A stretch of 64,000 nt of DNA from Gnetum montanum (Eukaryota > Streptophyta > Gnetopsida > Gnetales > Gnetaceae). The notes beneath the pieces are model-generated. The model saw only the letters and a program-made list of their open reading frames with translations, did not search any database and had not been told where the DNA came from. Positions within the stretch are counted from its first letter, which is position 1; each line of letters opens with the position of its first letter. Below, piece after piece: positions 1-11,665 of this stretch. Both the position numbers and the translations under genes were made by a program. The stretch is from NCBI GenBank assembly GCA_015680685.1, contig MNCI01007635.1, positions 124,001 through 188,000 of the forward strand, read 5' to 3'.

Positions 1-2110
1 ACATAGGCTAGTAGACATAGTATCTATATAAGATTGATTAGTGGTAATTATACTATTGCCTTAGTGGTGGAATTTCCCAAAACTATGGGTTTTGCCATTG
101 ATGGTAATAATCTTGAGTTTGAGGTGGCATTCCACTTGGATAATATTATTGTTGGCAAAATTGTTACCAATAATTGACTTATAGATAAGGAAATCTCTTG
201 GGTGGTTTCCTCTTAGAAAACTTTGGATTCAACACATAAACCCCAAATTCTTGCAAGAGTAACAGTATTGGGTAACATCCCTTAGGATGTTCATATTGAC
301 AAATGTCACATCCTTTATCTTCCATTTTAGAATCTACAACCTCATCGATTGCCACAACCTTGAATTTTTGTTGATGATAGTCCTTTACTACATTCTTTCC
401 TATCCTTCTATCTTTATCTCTATTTATCTACTCTATTTTTCCCTCTAAAAGTTTTAGAGTAGTTTGAAACTTATCATCCAAGAAGTCTCATATTTTATTC
501 ATCTTAGCTAATATCTCTATGATAAATTTTTTCAAATCAACAAGGTTTTTCTTTGTACCACCTCCTCCAGTGGTGCTTCCCCCTTAGGATCGTAGAGACA
601 TATCTTTCTTTTGTGAATGGAGGGATCCATATTATACTCATGTGCACTTCCTCTCTTTTGCAGGTCTTCCTCTTCTTTGGCCACTTGATGGATGAGCCTT
701 TATATCTGATGGGCTCTCATTTTTGACAATCTTCCTTAGGCATAAACCACAAGAGTCTCTCTAGTTTTATTCTTAAGTCCATTTATCATATGATGAAGTT
801 GCTCCCTTTGAGAGAATCCATGGCCTAGGCATCGAAGTAAAAGAAAGTAGTACCTTTCCAATGGTGCATCAAGGGATTCATGATTACCTTGTTTTCACCC
901 TTGAATTTATTTCCTAAAGTTGGATACCCTAGAGTACATTTGATATTTGTCATTGAATAGCTCCAACATTGTACTCCATTTATAGATAGATTCCAATTCC
1001 AAATATCAGTACTAATTTTTAGCTTCTTTAATGAGCATCCTAGGGAACAATTTGAGCTTTTGCCGATCATTCTCAATAATTTTCAAAGCACATGCACCCT
1101 AGAAGGCTTACAAGTGATGCTACATATCAACATTCTAACCTCCTTTAAACTTATGGATGTTATTCCTATTAAGCCATTTGATTCAACCATCCCTTTGATG
1201 CCTAGTAGGAATATGAACTACCTTTGAGATGTTTATCATGTTTATCATGCTTTTAGTTGGAAGTAGTGGTTTATCATAGTCATCATATTCATGATGGGCT
1301 CTATCATGATCATGTCTTCTATGATGTGGCCTACTATGTCTTTTCTCCTAATGATGTTCCTCCTCTTCTTGTCACTATCTATGTTTCCTCTGCCCATCTC
1401 TATGATGGGATATTCTATCATCTCCAATTTGGCCTCCATTGTTTCTCCTTCAATCCTAATCATGTTTCCCCTTGTCAAAGCTTGATGATAAGGAGAATGG
1501 AGAGGAAGGAGGACTAGGAGAGTTATGCCAACTTGCCCTGCTTCTTTGGACCCTTGGTTGTTCTTTTAGTGAACAACTAGGGGACCTAGGCCTTGAGGTT
1601 TTCCTAGTTTCGGAACTAGTTCTCCCATTATCTTAGTTACTTGCCAAGGCTAAATATAACCATTGATGACTCATATTATCCTCACCAAAGGAAGGAAGAC
1701 TGTATCACTAGGATCACCCTTATGAATGTTCTGTATCATTCCTTTCTAACTATGAGGTCAATGAGATTGAGAGCTTCTTATCCTTAGAGGCTTCATGTCG
1801 GACCTCCATGAGTTTATCTTTTCTAAGTTGGGCTTCTAGTGGTTAATAGTCTCTGGAGAGGAATTTCTTCAATTGGTATTCTAGGGCTACTAGTTCAAGC
1901 CCTAGCTTCATTAGTGCTACCATGAACATTGAGAAAATAGTACAATTGAGAGGCAACACAGTGTTGGCTTTGAAGTCTCTCTAGTGTAGCTACTCATCCT
2001 AGAAAAGGATGAAAGTGAAATATTAATAATAGGAATTTGAATGGGCATAAATGATCTTCAGTTGTTGAGGTATCTCATTAGCATTTCTCTTGGTTCTATC
2101 ATGTTGCTTA
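1..2110 (-). pseudogene. Gag pseudogene of Gypsy element A
   Basis: Decayed gag capsid/nucleocapsid, broken by stops and frameshifts. The capsid core (Retrotrans_gag-like) lies around 1080-600 and aligns with copies B-E; the reading frame around 960-600 resembles the YQTYS-RVSNL-QIQGWKQG block of the other copies. A nucleocapsid zinc knuckle is visible near 325-280 as CDICQYEHPKGC (CX2CX3HX3C spacing, shorter than the canonical CX2CX4HX4C), followed by a Pro/Gln-rich tail towards base 1. The start is placed by analogy with B, roughly 180 bases downstream of the primer binding site. The gene once made the structural polyprotein of the virus-like particle. Confidence 0.7.
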
Positions 2111-2291
2111 TTTAGATCACAAGCATGTGAAGAATCAGCCTAGCAAGAAGAAGATATTTTTAGTTTGCTTTTTGGTAATGTGCCTCTAATAAAATATTAG
2201 TATTTCTTAAGGATAATGCATTATATTCTTACAATGACCTTGTATGATTTTACTATGTAAAATACTTAGCATAAATAGCTAGAAGTAGCAA

Positions 2292-2309
2292 TCCCCAACA
2301 ACGATGTTA
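2292..2309 (-). other. Primer binding site of element A (tRNA-Asp-like)
   Basis: The minus strand reads TAACATCGTTGTTGGGGA two bases inside the LTR end. It resembles the intact site TGGCACCGTTGTTGGGGA of copy B, with the usual first bases TGG lost. It fixes the orientation and the LTR edge. Confidence 0.7.
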
Positions 2310-2310
2310 A

Positions 2311-2931
2311 TGATGAGCAGTAGGTATTCCCTATGCCCAACCACACAAATCACAAACATGTACGCTCAATCCAATTGAATTCCATGGATGCCTTCTACTT
2401 AAGTAGCCTATGTCCTAGATAGTCAAACATGAGGTTACTAGTTATTATCTTTCTAATCATCACTTATGTTAACTTCATTCATATGGCTAAGCGTGATTGA
2501 GGTGTAGGACATTTGTATTTATAATTTTATTATTTTTTATCTTGAAAAGTATTAAAGGAAGAACTAATTGAAATATTAAACTTAACTAATTAATAACTAA
2601 ACAATCCTAAACATATAGTATTCATTCCCACTTTTCGTACACATCTTGAACCTATGCTACTAGGTTATCAAGTATTCACTATAGGGATTATCAGGTGCAT
2701 ACTACTAAGCGTACCAAATATTCACTACAAGGATTATCAAGCATTAGTATATTATGCTCAAATTTGTCATGCTCATGTTACTATGGAATAAAATATTAAA
2801 TTCTTAAGTACAAGAAAGTAAACTACATGTGATTTAAAATTCTTGTAAGTAAACTTAATGGTAATCCAAGTGTTGCAATGGAGAGGAGAAATCTCAATTT
2901 CATTTTCATCATGCAATAGCATCCAGGTGTA
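2311..2931 (-). repeat. 5' LTR of Gypsy A, R/U5-side portion
   Basis: On the plus strand it begins TGATGAGCAG next to the reversed primer binding site, and shares long stretches with LTR E (for example the block around cccacttttcgtacacatc). It stops being LTR-like after about 2931, where unrelated sequence starts. The last 167 bases (2765-2931) occur again at 5933-6097. Confidence 0.7.
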
Positions 2932-3599
2932 ACGACAGAAAACATCGGTGGCTGGAAACACTGAGAGGTTTTCGGGCGCATAGCCTTACCCTTGATCCGC
3001 GTGAGGGCTATGTTGGATAAAATAGAAATGGGGTGCCTTGAATGGTCTGGTCAATTAGATAGGGACTTAATCTGTGTACAATAACCCTTTTGCAAACAAT
3101 AAAATAAAATGCAATATGCACAGTAGTAGAAACGTGCTAAAGTGCGTAACAAGGCAGTGAACACGATTTAATGCTTAACAATGCCAAATAAATGCTGTGA
3201 TCAGCCAAAAAGAGAGTTTGAATAGAAAGATACACCACCCTGAAAAAGGGTATAGGTATACAAAGTGTACAATAGGCACAATAGGAGCAAAATCATAGCC
3301 TCAGTGGTGTCAGGCTGTGAAATCTAATGCTCACTATGATAAACTGTTCCTCTTGGGTTGGTGGTCACAGTATACCATGTGATGTAGTTGTGTCTCTCTA
3401 TTGGTGTGGTGTTCTCTGGGTCTCGTTCACCCATGGAGCTAAGTGCCAAAATGCTAAAATGCCAAAATGCCAAATTGGAAATGCCAACTGCTTTTTTCTA
3501 GTCAAGAAATTGAAGCCTTTCCCCCTTTTTTTCCTCTCTTTTTGAAAAAGAGGGCGTAGAGGTATTTATAGAGCTAGGGTTAGCCCAAAATGTGGATCA

Positions 3600-3920
3600 G
3601 GTGCCACGTGGTAGTGCAGTAGGTGGAACCATGCTGTAACAGCACATAACAATGTGTAACAGTATGTAACACAACGTAATAGCATGTAACAGGGTGCTAT
3701 GCTACGCAGTAGCAAGTTGCTACGCTAGGTAGTAGCAAGTTTCTATGCTACATAATAGCAAGGTAGTAGCAAGGTGCTATGCTATGCAGTAGCAAGTTGC
3801 TACGCTATGCAATAGCAAGGTGCCATGCTATGTAGTAGCAAGTTGCTATGCTACACAGCTTAGCAAGGTGGTAGCAAGTTGCTACACTACGCAGTAGTAG
3901 CATGTAACAATGTGTAACAC
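3600..3920. repeat. Degenerate short tandem array (agtagcaagttgctatgcta type)
   Basis: About a dozen imperfect units of roughly 20-25 bases built from 'gcagtagcaag' and 'ttgctacgcta', flanked on both sides by 'tgtaacannntgtaac' words (3640-3690 and 3900-3920). Units differ by a few bases and by length. Confidence 0.8.
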
Positions 3921-5076
3921 TTAGCCATATTTGTAGTTGCGATGTCGAGACTTGAAATTTTATTGTGTTTAAATGGTCCTTCTTTGTTGACGTCTAAAGG
4001 AGTGGCCCGAGAGACATCAACAAAGAATTAAAAAACACCACAGCAGACATATCACCAACATCATTTGTCAGCACAAAATTTGATGTCATTTTACCATGCT
4101 TAAGAGTGTTATAGTAATAAGGTTATATTAGATGAGAAGGGATATAGGCAATGCTAGGGAGATGAAATTTTAATGGTGGGAACGAAATGCAAACAATGGA
4201 TCATGATGTAAGATGAAAATTTAGCATGGTTGATAGTGACCATGGCATGAAGTAGTTTGCCCTTGAAATATTGACCTCTTGTTGGAGTGTTTATGAGAGC
4301 ATCAAAGTTCATCCAAGTATGGGCCAATTGCGAAGCTGCAGGGTTGTTGCTTTTTCTTTTTTTTTATGAGGTGAACCTTCTTTGGGTTCAGCTTATTGCT
4401 GAATGTTAGCTACAAGTTGGCCATCAAGAAGATGGGCTTTGTTTCCTAGGGATGATTGATGTTACATCCACCTAGGCTTTGACTATGCAACAGAGGTGCC
4501 CCACAGGATGAATTGTGTTACATCAACCATGGGTTCAATAGTTGATGTGAAGAGAATGCCATGTGTATCACAGTGCATATGCATCAAAAGAGTGTGAAAT
4601 CATGAGTATGAGGAGGATGGGAGGATATTGGGATGAAGAAATGGATGTGCATAGGCTGTAACAAGGATGAGGGGGATGTGCACTCTTGAGTGGTTCAACT
4701 AGTCTAGTCATGCACATCAAAGAAACATGATAACTTATTGCTGCAATGAAATGCACCTTTGTACGACCGACTCCAAGGCTTCGTCCTACAAACACAACTT
4801 AGAGAGGACAAGAAAACCACAAAACATGAAATGCAAGTGCAAATTCCAGATGTGAAGATGCTGGAAGTGCTGGATGCGAAGATGCTTTGAAAGTGTCAAA
4901 TGTTGTGCTAGTTGCAAGTGCTCATGAAACCAGTGAAGGTGTCAAGGCGATGATGCTGCAAGTGTTCTGAATGCCGCACTAATGGCAAGTGCTCCAAAAG
5001 AATCACTAGAATGGTGGGAGGTGATGATGCTACTAGGGCAATGGCAAGTGTTTGGATCATATCAACTACATGCCAG

Positions 5077-5290
5077 GTTAAAGTCCTGGTAGACTGTGAA
5101 CCCAGTTTAAGGTCCTGGCAGACTGTGATGTGCTAGTTTATAGTCCTAGAAGACTATTGGATGCTAGTTTAATGTCGTAGTGGATAGTGGATGTTGTGCT
5201 AGTTTAATGTCATGACCCAAGGACGAGTTGTGCTAGTTTATAGTCATAGTGAACTATCTGTGCTAGTTTATAGTCATAGCAGGCAAGTGC
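5077..5290. repeat. Degenerate ~30-base tandem array (gtgctagtttatagtc type)
   Basis: Six or so diverged units share the core 'tgctagtttatagtcatag' and the companion 'agactgtg/gaactat'. Unit length varies between about 28 and 45 bases. Confidence 0.75.
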
Positions 5291-5649
5291 TTACCTTGCT
5301 TATACAAGGTGCGATGTTGCATGAGTAGTCATGTTGTGTGTCTAAAAAGCCTACAAAAATCAACTAAAAAGAAAATAACATCAAGCAAAATCTTCTGTAA
5401 ACAAAGTTAAAATGTATGAATGAAAGGAAAGCAATGCAAAAAGTGATAGTTTTAGGTCATTCTGGGTCATAGGCTAGTTTAAGGACTTTTTAGGCCATGC
5501 ATTTTTGTAGTTTTATGTTTTATAGTTTTTATGTTTTTAGATGTAATGCATAAGCTAAATGGATGGATGCATAAACAAAGTAAAAAAAATATGTGAACAA
5601 AGTGAAATGCCTAATCTAAGTAAGCAGGCAAAATGTAAATGCGTAGGTT

Positions 5650-5930
5650 AGTGTGATGTTAATGAAAGTCAAAAATGCATGGGTAGTGGAGGCAAAGGGT
5701 AGGCAAGCATTTAGCAAATTTTTGGCCAAGAGAAGGTCTTGGTCATGTAGTTTCTTCCTAACCAGACATGGATTAGGGAGCATGCAAGGCTTAGGATCCT
5801 CTAGGAGGCTGTTGGCTTCAAACCCTCATTCGGATGTGTTAGCCTTAGGTGTTGCATTGGTTGTTATAAGTGTATCACCAAGAAAATCTTCTTCTAAAAC
5901 TTGTGCCATGTCTATGTCGTGGGTAGTTGA
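5650..5930 (-). other. Coding-like stretch, unknown
   Basis: The minus strand gives a reading frame with one stop over about 90 codons and ordinary residue composition, including the segment AQVLEEDFLGDTLITTNATP. I do not recognise the family. It may be a gag-like remnant of whatever element the 3-kb segment came from. Confidence 0.2.
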
Positions 5931-5932
5931 AG

Positions 5933-6400
5933 TTGTCATACTCATGTTACTATGGAATAAAAAATTAAATTCTTAAGTACAAGAAAGTAAACTACATGTG
6001 ATTTAAAATTCTTGTAAGTAAACTTAATACTAATCCAAGTGTTGCAATGGAAAGGAGAAATATCAATTTCATTTTCATCATGCAATAGCATCCAGGTACA
6101 GCTTGCACTTAAATAAAACTCCATACAATTACTTCAATCCATATTGCGGGAACTTAGAGGGAAATTTCACTAAGTTGTATGAAAGAAAACTCTAAGAGCT
6201 TCACTATGAGAATAACCAAAGATGTCATAAATGTCGCTAGCATGAGCACCTATATAGGCTTCAAAAGGATCAATGTCGACACATCTGTATCAACTCATCC
6301 AAGGATGCATTGATGGGGATGCATTGACAATGCTGCATTAACGGGCATAAGTCGACACAATAGACTTATTAGGACTTCATTGGTATTGATGAGTTGATCC
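5933..6400 (-). repeat. 5' LTR of Gypsy A, U3-side portion
   Basis: It repeats 2765-2931 with about six differences and then continues into new LTR sequence. On the minus strand there is a TATA-like CCTATATAGG (about 6258-6249), preceded by a cluster of 'gatgcattga' words (6300-6350). That is the same U3 architecture as in copies B and D. The outer terminus is not sharply visible. Confidence 0.6.
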
Positions 6401-6424
6401 TATTATGTGAACTTCCTTGGAAAT

Positions 6425-6655
6425 CTAGGATGTGTGTGCTATCCAAAGAGCATTTGACCTCCACTGACCTAAATGATTCAACCTATTAGCCACCACCACC
6501 TCACCAAGTGGCAAGTTTATTATCAAATCCACCACCTCTATTGAAGCTCTCACTTTCAACATTGGATCATTCATGTATCTCCATTCCATGATTGAGATAC
6601 CTACACTACCCACATGTATGTGCAACCCAAGAGTAGAAAGTATAATACATTCCAT
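6425..6655 (-). other. Open 76-codon frame of unknown origin
   Basis: A stop-free minus-strand frame with plausible composition (segment LIINLPLGEVVVANRLNHLG) lies between LTR A and the LINE remnant. It could be the 3' part of the LINE, a piece of another transposon, or chance. No motif is recognised. Confidence 0.2.
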
Positions 6656-6869
6656 GTAATATCTATAAAGAACAAAAGTATAGAGGAATTCATTAAGTCA
6701 ATGTGAATGATTGACTTATGTTAAGTTAAGAGCTTAATTAGCAAAGCCATTGAAAACTTATGGGTTTTAGCCCAATGTTCATAGTACTTGATGGTTTTAA
6801 CAACAATTATGTAAGGAAAGTGTACAATCTCACTCACAAAAATCCTTTAATTTCTTTCAATGACAAAGC

Positions 6870-8165
6870 AATATCATCTGCACAAGCATAACATTAAAAG
6901 GTCATTCCATTTTAATTATGATCACATTAAGAGCCTTGCAAAAAGTACATTTCATAAATAGATGGGCCATGGCTTCTTCATGTTTGAAACATAAGACACA
7001 TTGAGAGGCTATTAGTAACCTCTACATTTAGATTTTCTAAGGTCAAAATCACCCTTTTTCTAGGAAGCCAATTGAAAAAATGAACATTAGGTCTATAAGA
7101 AAGCTTCCAAATTTGACTCCATCAGGCATCACTACTAAAGAAAGAATTGTACAAGCAGAAATTTAGTTGTTTCTATTAGAATTAGGTAAGGATAGCACAT
7201 TAGTTTACTTACTAGATGAAGATGACTATTTGGCCATGTATGAAAATAATAATTCCAACTAAGAGGAGGTGTCATTATCTAAAAAAATGATGATATGGGA
7301 TGATAATTGCCACTAGAGATGAAATGTCTTACCAATGAAACACCCTTATTCCTTATAAATGAGAGGATCAATGGAAATTTTCTTCTAAGGCTAAGAGAAC
7401 TCCTAAATCCAAATAGTAGGACCAAGATAGCAACACTCCCTCAATCAAAGCTCCATGTTTACAATAGTTGAAGAAACATTCATTCAAGATGCAAAGATCT
7501 TCAAATAACCAAGGATTGAGTTGGAACACTATTCAAACTATCTTAATTGTTTTGGACACATATTAACCAAATAAACTTGTTATTCAACTAATCTTCATGA
7601 ACAAGCTTAACAATAATGATGTTCATCTCAATACTCATTGGCTAGAGATCACAACTCATTGTAGCTTTGAGAATTGCAATTTTATTCCAACAAATGAGGT
7701 GAGGCAATCCCTATCTTTCATACATTTCAAGAAGAAAGTTCAAACAATTTTATCAATGAAATTAATAATTCCTATCATAGGTCAAACATAGACATAGTAT
7801 AAATAAGGATAATGGAAAGAAAAAAAATTTATCAAAGTTTGTTTACTTGAGATGAAAACACCTCTCTAAGCTAAGAGTTTTTTGTGGAGTTGGGTAATGG
7901 AGGGTTCCAATATTATGCTTTTTTGAGAGTAGTGAATAAAAACCACCCTTAATGAAATGAAAAAGTTTCCCTTTTGCAATCAAGAATGTTCATTATGCAC
8001 TAGAATCTATGAACAGAATAGTTGGCTCCAAGAATCTCCGACTTCTGCTATTTGACCACCAACCTTGTACATTTGTTGAAGAAATCCAATACTTTCTTGA
8101 TCTTTCAATTTTCTCCCATTACTACATTAGAGAAGATGAATGTTTCATTAGCATATCTTAATGTT
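6870..8165 (-). pseudogene. L1-type LINE remnant: RT palm end plus zinc-binding domain
   Basis: On the minus strand, 8158-8000 reads RYANETFIFSNVVMGEN followed by IKKVLDFFNKCTRL and QKSEILGANYS, the palm and thumb region of a plant L1-type reverse transcriptase. The catalytic YADD is mutated to YANE (8155-8144). Further on, 7115-7000 reads IWKLSYRPNVHFFNWLPRKR, then, after a frameshift, QCVLCFKHEEAMAHLFMKCT (about 7003-6945). That is the zf-RVT (zinc-binding in reverse transcriptase) domain with its C-x2-C and H-x4-C ligands still present. The middle part is scrambled, and no endonuclease or poly(A) tail is visible. The element copied itself by target-primed reverse transcription; this copy is dead. 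Confidence 0.75.
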
Positions 8166-8945
8166 CTATTCCCCTAAGAAAAAGGAACCTACACTTCAAA
8201 CCTATCTAAACACCTTAGAAGATTATTTGCTATATAGGGGGGTGGTTGAGGGGTCGGGGAGAGTTTTTTTAGATCTCAAAAGAAGAGTCGTAATATTAAA
8301 AAAAAATTCGAGTACATTAGATCATGGAAGAGAAAATCTGAAGAATTAGCCTAATAGTTTAAGCGATGCCTTTCTAGGTTTTTATTCTTACAACCAATCC
8401 TGAAAAACCTCTTCTATAGGATAAGAAAAGGTTCATGCCTTATCTTTATTCAGAAGTACTTTCACATATTTTCACTTCTAACTAAAAGGTTTTTTGTAAA
8501 GAGAAGGAGCAAACTCACTCTAAAGACAAAAGAATACATCAATCAGAAATAATGAACAAATAGCAACAAAAGTTGAGAGCTTTCCATCCTTATTTATTTG
8601 TTTGCTATCAAAGAAAAATATACTTAATAGCTAGGAATGTGAACACTGATGCTCCCTTATAACATTAAATTCTAACTCTTTTACATAATCTAAAACATAA
8701 TCTTTGGATACTTTTGAAAACATAATGCAATTTTTAAAAATATTAAATAATCTTTATATAAAGTTAAAATGATAAAAAACAAACATAAAAAATATATCAA
8801 ATGCTCAATGTTGAAGGCCTAAGTGTGAGCTTATCATTTTAATAAAAAATGCTCTTGATCTTTATTAATATTTCTAAATAATATTTATTTTAATTAAAAG
8901 TATGATACAAATTAATGATTTGGTAATTTTGGCCAAAGGACTAAC
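8166..8945. other. No feature recognised
   Basis: AT-rich sequence without a convincing coding frame or repeat. The first 200 bases may hold more of the LINE in unreadable form. Confidence 0.5.
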
Positions 8946-9402
8946 TACCCATCATAGATTAGTAATGTTAAATAATATTTCATCCATAATGCTCTAAAGA
9001 GTGCTTGTAAGTAACTCTAAATAATTTTCCACCCATAATGCCAACATATTTTCTCCAAATGAATCCATGACTTCTATTTTTATGTCTTTGTATTGCAATG
9101 CACAATGAATGAAATTCAAAAGGGCAATGAAGGCATGCGTGGAAAATAACAATCCATGAAAATTCAAACATATTTTATAACATAAGATTTATTACCAAAC
9201 TACTATAGATCAATAATATTAAATAATATTTCATTCATAATGCTAACATATTTGCTCCCAACAAATCCATGACTTCCATTTTTATGTCTTTGTATTACAA
9301 TGCATAAGGAATGAAATTTAGAAAGGCAAGGGAAGCATTCATGGAATATAACAATCCATAAGAATTCAATCATATTTTACAACATAAGATTTATTACCAA
9401 AC
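8946..9402. repeat. Two-copy tandem duplication (~255 and ~202 bases)
   Basis: Copy 1 (about 8946-9200) and copy 2 (9201-9402) share 'taatattaaataatatttc', 'tttttatgtctttgtatt' and the end 'agatttattaccaaac'. Copy 1 holds about 50 bases (around 9000-9040) that copy 2 lacks. The copies differ at many positions, so the event is old. Confidence 0.85.
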
Positions 9403-10114
9403 TTGAAATTAGTTATCCTTCTCATCATGTAATCACAATGAACAATTTAACCTAAATTGTTATGGGATATATCTAATCTAGTAAAATGACTACTTGGATA
9501 ATTTTCAATATAGTAAATGAACAAAAATTCAACTCAATTTTTGCAAGATTCTCTCAACCAAATTATAGATACATATTATAAATATATAAGTAAGCTAGTT
9601 CTAATCTATCCAAAGCAGATGACATGAAAGACAAGGAATAGAGGATATCAACCTTTATGTAAAATTCAAAAACATTACTTTAACAACCACACTAAATTAG
9701 AAGTAACATGTATAAATAGTTTTTGAGAGAAAGGTCAAGTCTACCTAGGACATGCCCCTAGGATAGCAACATAGCAACTACATAGAAAGTGCAAAAGGGT
9801 GCAAATAGTGAGATTTGAACCCAACACATATGAGTACAAAGTTATGCTCTGAAAAAAAAAAGCACGTATAAATAGTTTATTTTTATTTTAACATTTTCTT
9901 GCAAAGTAAAACTTCAAAAAAAGTAACCATTGTTAACATAGGCATGACCTATGTGATACATACATATAATCAAATCAAATAATTATTGACCAAGTGAATG
10001 AGTGAGCTTCAAAGTAAATTTGTAAGGGTTCTTCTTAGTAAGGACCCCCTTTATCAATTGGTAGCTAATGTCTCCACCAAAACTTGACCAAATGAATTAT
10101 TTTTGCATCTTCAA
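9403..10114. other. No feature recognised
   Basis: AT-rich sequence with no supported gene or repeat. Confidence 0.5.
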
Positions 10115-10240
10115 GTTTCAACTGAAACACCCTTAATTTTGGTTATTATTAAGATTTTTTTGGTTGCTTGTAGGGTGTTTCATGTTTCAATTGAAACACC
10201 CTTAATTTTGGTTATTATTAAGATTATTTTGGTTGTTTGT
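10115..10240. repeat. Direct repeat of ~56 bases, two copies
   Basis: Copies at 10115-10170 and 10184-10240 both begin with the palindrome-like gtttcaaYtgaaac and continue through 'acccttaattttggttatta'. Only a few bases differ, so the duplication is fairly recent compared with its surroundings. Confidence 0.85.
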
Positions 10241-10520
10241 TATCAAAATTATTTTTTACATGATGAACTTTTTTTTTTTTTGGTCCTTAAATAATTGTAA
10301 CACAAGTATACCCCAAGATATATAATCCAATTATAACCTTATAATTGAGCATTATTTACCAAAATCAAAACCATGACTTGTTACTTTCAAATCAAATGCT
10401 TTACCACTAAGCTAAAACCTCATTGTTTTAGTGTATTGGAACCTAAAATAATTGAAACATAGGTGCACCCAAGATTTTATAAAAGTTTATAACTCAATGC
10501 TATGTAACAGTAAAATTGAA
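10241..10520. other. No feature recognised
   Basis: AT-rich sequence with a short poly-T near 10270. No gene is supported. Confidence 0.5.
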
Positions 10521-10664
10521 CCTATAACCTGAAATCTGTAACCAGTGCCCCATTACCCCATTACCCACCCTATAACCTGAAATCTGTAACCAGTGCCCCA
10601 TTACCCCATTACCCACCCTATAACCTGAAATCTGTAACCAGTGCCCCATTACCCCATTACCCAC
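10521..10664. repeat. Minisatellite, three perfect 48-base units
   Basis: Three head-to-tail units (10521-10568, 10569-10616, 10617-10664) start cctataacctgaaatctgta and end ccccattaccccattaccca plus c. They appear identical. Because 48 is a multiple of three, the minus strand stays open and encodes a 16-residue repeat (containing YRVGNGVMGHWLQ), but this looks like a by-product of the repeat rather than a gene. Confidence 0.95.
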
Positions 10665-10737
10665 CCATGTACGGATCTCAATAATCATGCCATGAAATTA
10701 GTCCACTGCATGATCCATGAAGAGAACCCAAAGCTAA

Positions 10738-11665
10738 TTACCACATTTTTCCTTTTATAAGGACAAAAGAATCCATCGTTATGGCTGCGCTTGAGTTTGC
10801 AGAAGTTGGTACAGCAAATCCTTTACACCAAAGAAACACAAAAATAAAAAAGATAGTTCTCACAAATGGATGTCTATGTGCTGCTGTTGTCTGCTGAGAT
10901 CCATTAAGTTGCAGTAGCAGCGGCAGTTGCAACCAACACTTTCTATGAAACTGTGTATTTTTATAGGCCGTCTATGTGCCTTCATTTCTTCTTCTGCTCG
11001 TTTCATACAAATCATCGTCTTCGTCGTCATGTGGTGGTGAATAGCTTTGCTTTCCGTTGGCATCCGCATAGAAAGAGATCTGCGCAACTTCCTCATCATT
11101 TTCAGCTGTAGATGCCTCCGTCGAAATTCATAGTTAAACCCATTCGGTTCCAGTACATTGTCGGCAAATCTCACTTGATCTTTTTCTTCCCTGGAACAAT
11201 TTGAAAGAACATTGATTGTCACACAGTTCCATTTTGTATAGCAAGGTATGAGATCATTAGACGATAATTCGAAAATCTATGCAAAAACCGCAAATCTAAA
11301 CCTTGAAGATCTTTCGAAGTGGTTAGAATTCACACTTGACACCTAGGGTTTGAAACAAGGACCTGGCAATAGGAAACTTGGCAGGCGCAGATTCAGCACA
11401 AGACACAGGAGGCTCCCAACGAGCAAGATCAGCACAACAATTTGGGCGCAGAGCTCGCTCATCTCGCTCATGTTGCGCGTAAACTGACATCGATAGAAGT
11501 GCCAGCAGCATAATGCGAGGTGGAAGCGATGAAGACGGATTCTGGAAAAGCGTGAAGAGGAAAAAAAAACTAAGGCGATCAATTTGGAGGCGACGAAGAT
11601 GCAAAATAAGTAAGCGACATAGACGCGCATTAATGACCCATCTTGTTTCATTTTTAACATAGTTA
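10738..11665 (-). other. CpG-richer gene-like block, possible broken host exons
   Basis: This block is visibly richer in CpG and GC than the rest of the window. On the minus strand one frame at about 11605-11325 encodes a hydrophobic start (LLALLSMSVYAQ) and then ordinary protein-like sequence. After a plausible acceptor (TTGTTCCAG at about 11190), a frame reads EEKDQVRFADNVLEPNGFNY. A neighbouring frame then reads EEVAQISFYADANGKQSYSP and an Asp-rich segment, ending near 10970. The frames do not join without a shift. I do not recognise the protein. It could be the remains of a cellular gene or of a captured gene fragment. Confidence 0.3.

Larger units (their letters stand above)
2932..5932. 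other. 3-kb foreign segment inside LTR A, unidentified
   Basis: This segment separates the two parts of LTR A and is bounded by a 165-base direct duplication of LTR sequence. It contains short-period degenerate arrays (3446-3475, 3600-3920, 5077-5290) and is slightly richer in CpG near 2940-3010. No transposase, RT or integrase domain is visible in any frame. A stretch near 5930-5650 reads coding-like on the minus strand. It may be a fragment of another retroelement, but nothing proves this. Confidence 0.45.
1..6400 (-). mobile_element. Gypsy element A, 5' part only, minus strand
   Basis: On the minus strand this holds, in order, a Gypsy LTR (right end, split by a foreign segment), a tRNA-Asp-type primer binding site at 2309-2292 and a decayed gag that runs off the left edge. 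Pol, ORF3 and the other LTR lie outside the window. The LTR resembles those of C and E and the gag resembles B-E, so A belongs to the same family. The outer LTR end near 6400 is approximate because no clean terminus is visible there. Confidence 0.75.

Noticed and set aside
1257-1517. Plus-strand frames over 1257-1517
   Set aside because: Antisense shadows of the decayed gag of element A.
3600-3920. CRISPR array
   Set aside because: Units are degenerate, contiguous and without unique spacers, in plant nuclear sequence.
10500-10688. Minus-strand frame encoding a 16-residue protein repeat
   Set aside because: It is fully explained by the 48-base tandem repeat being a multiple of three; no start context or neighbours support a gene.
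11343-11660. 105-codon membrane-protein-like frame
   Set aside because: It overlaps another equally open frame on the same strand; neither can be preferred, so only the gene-like block is reported.
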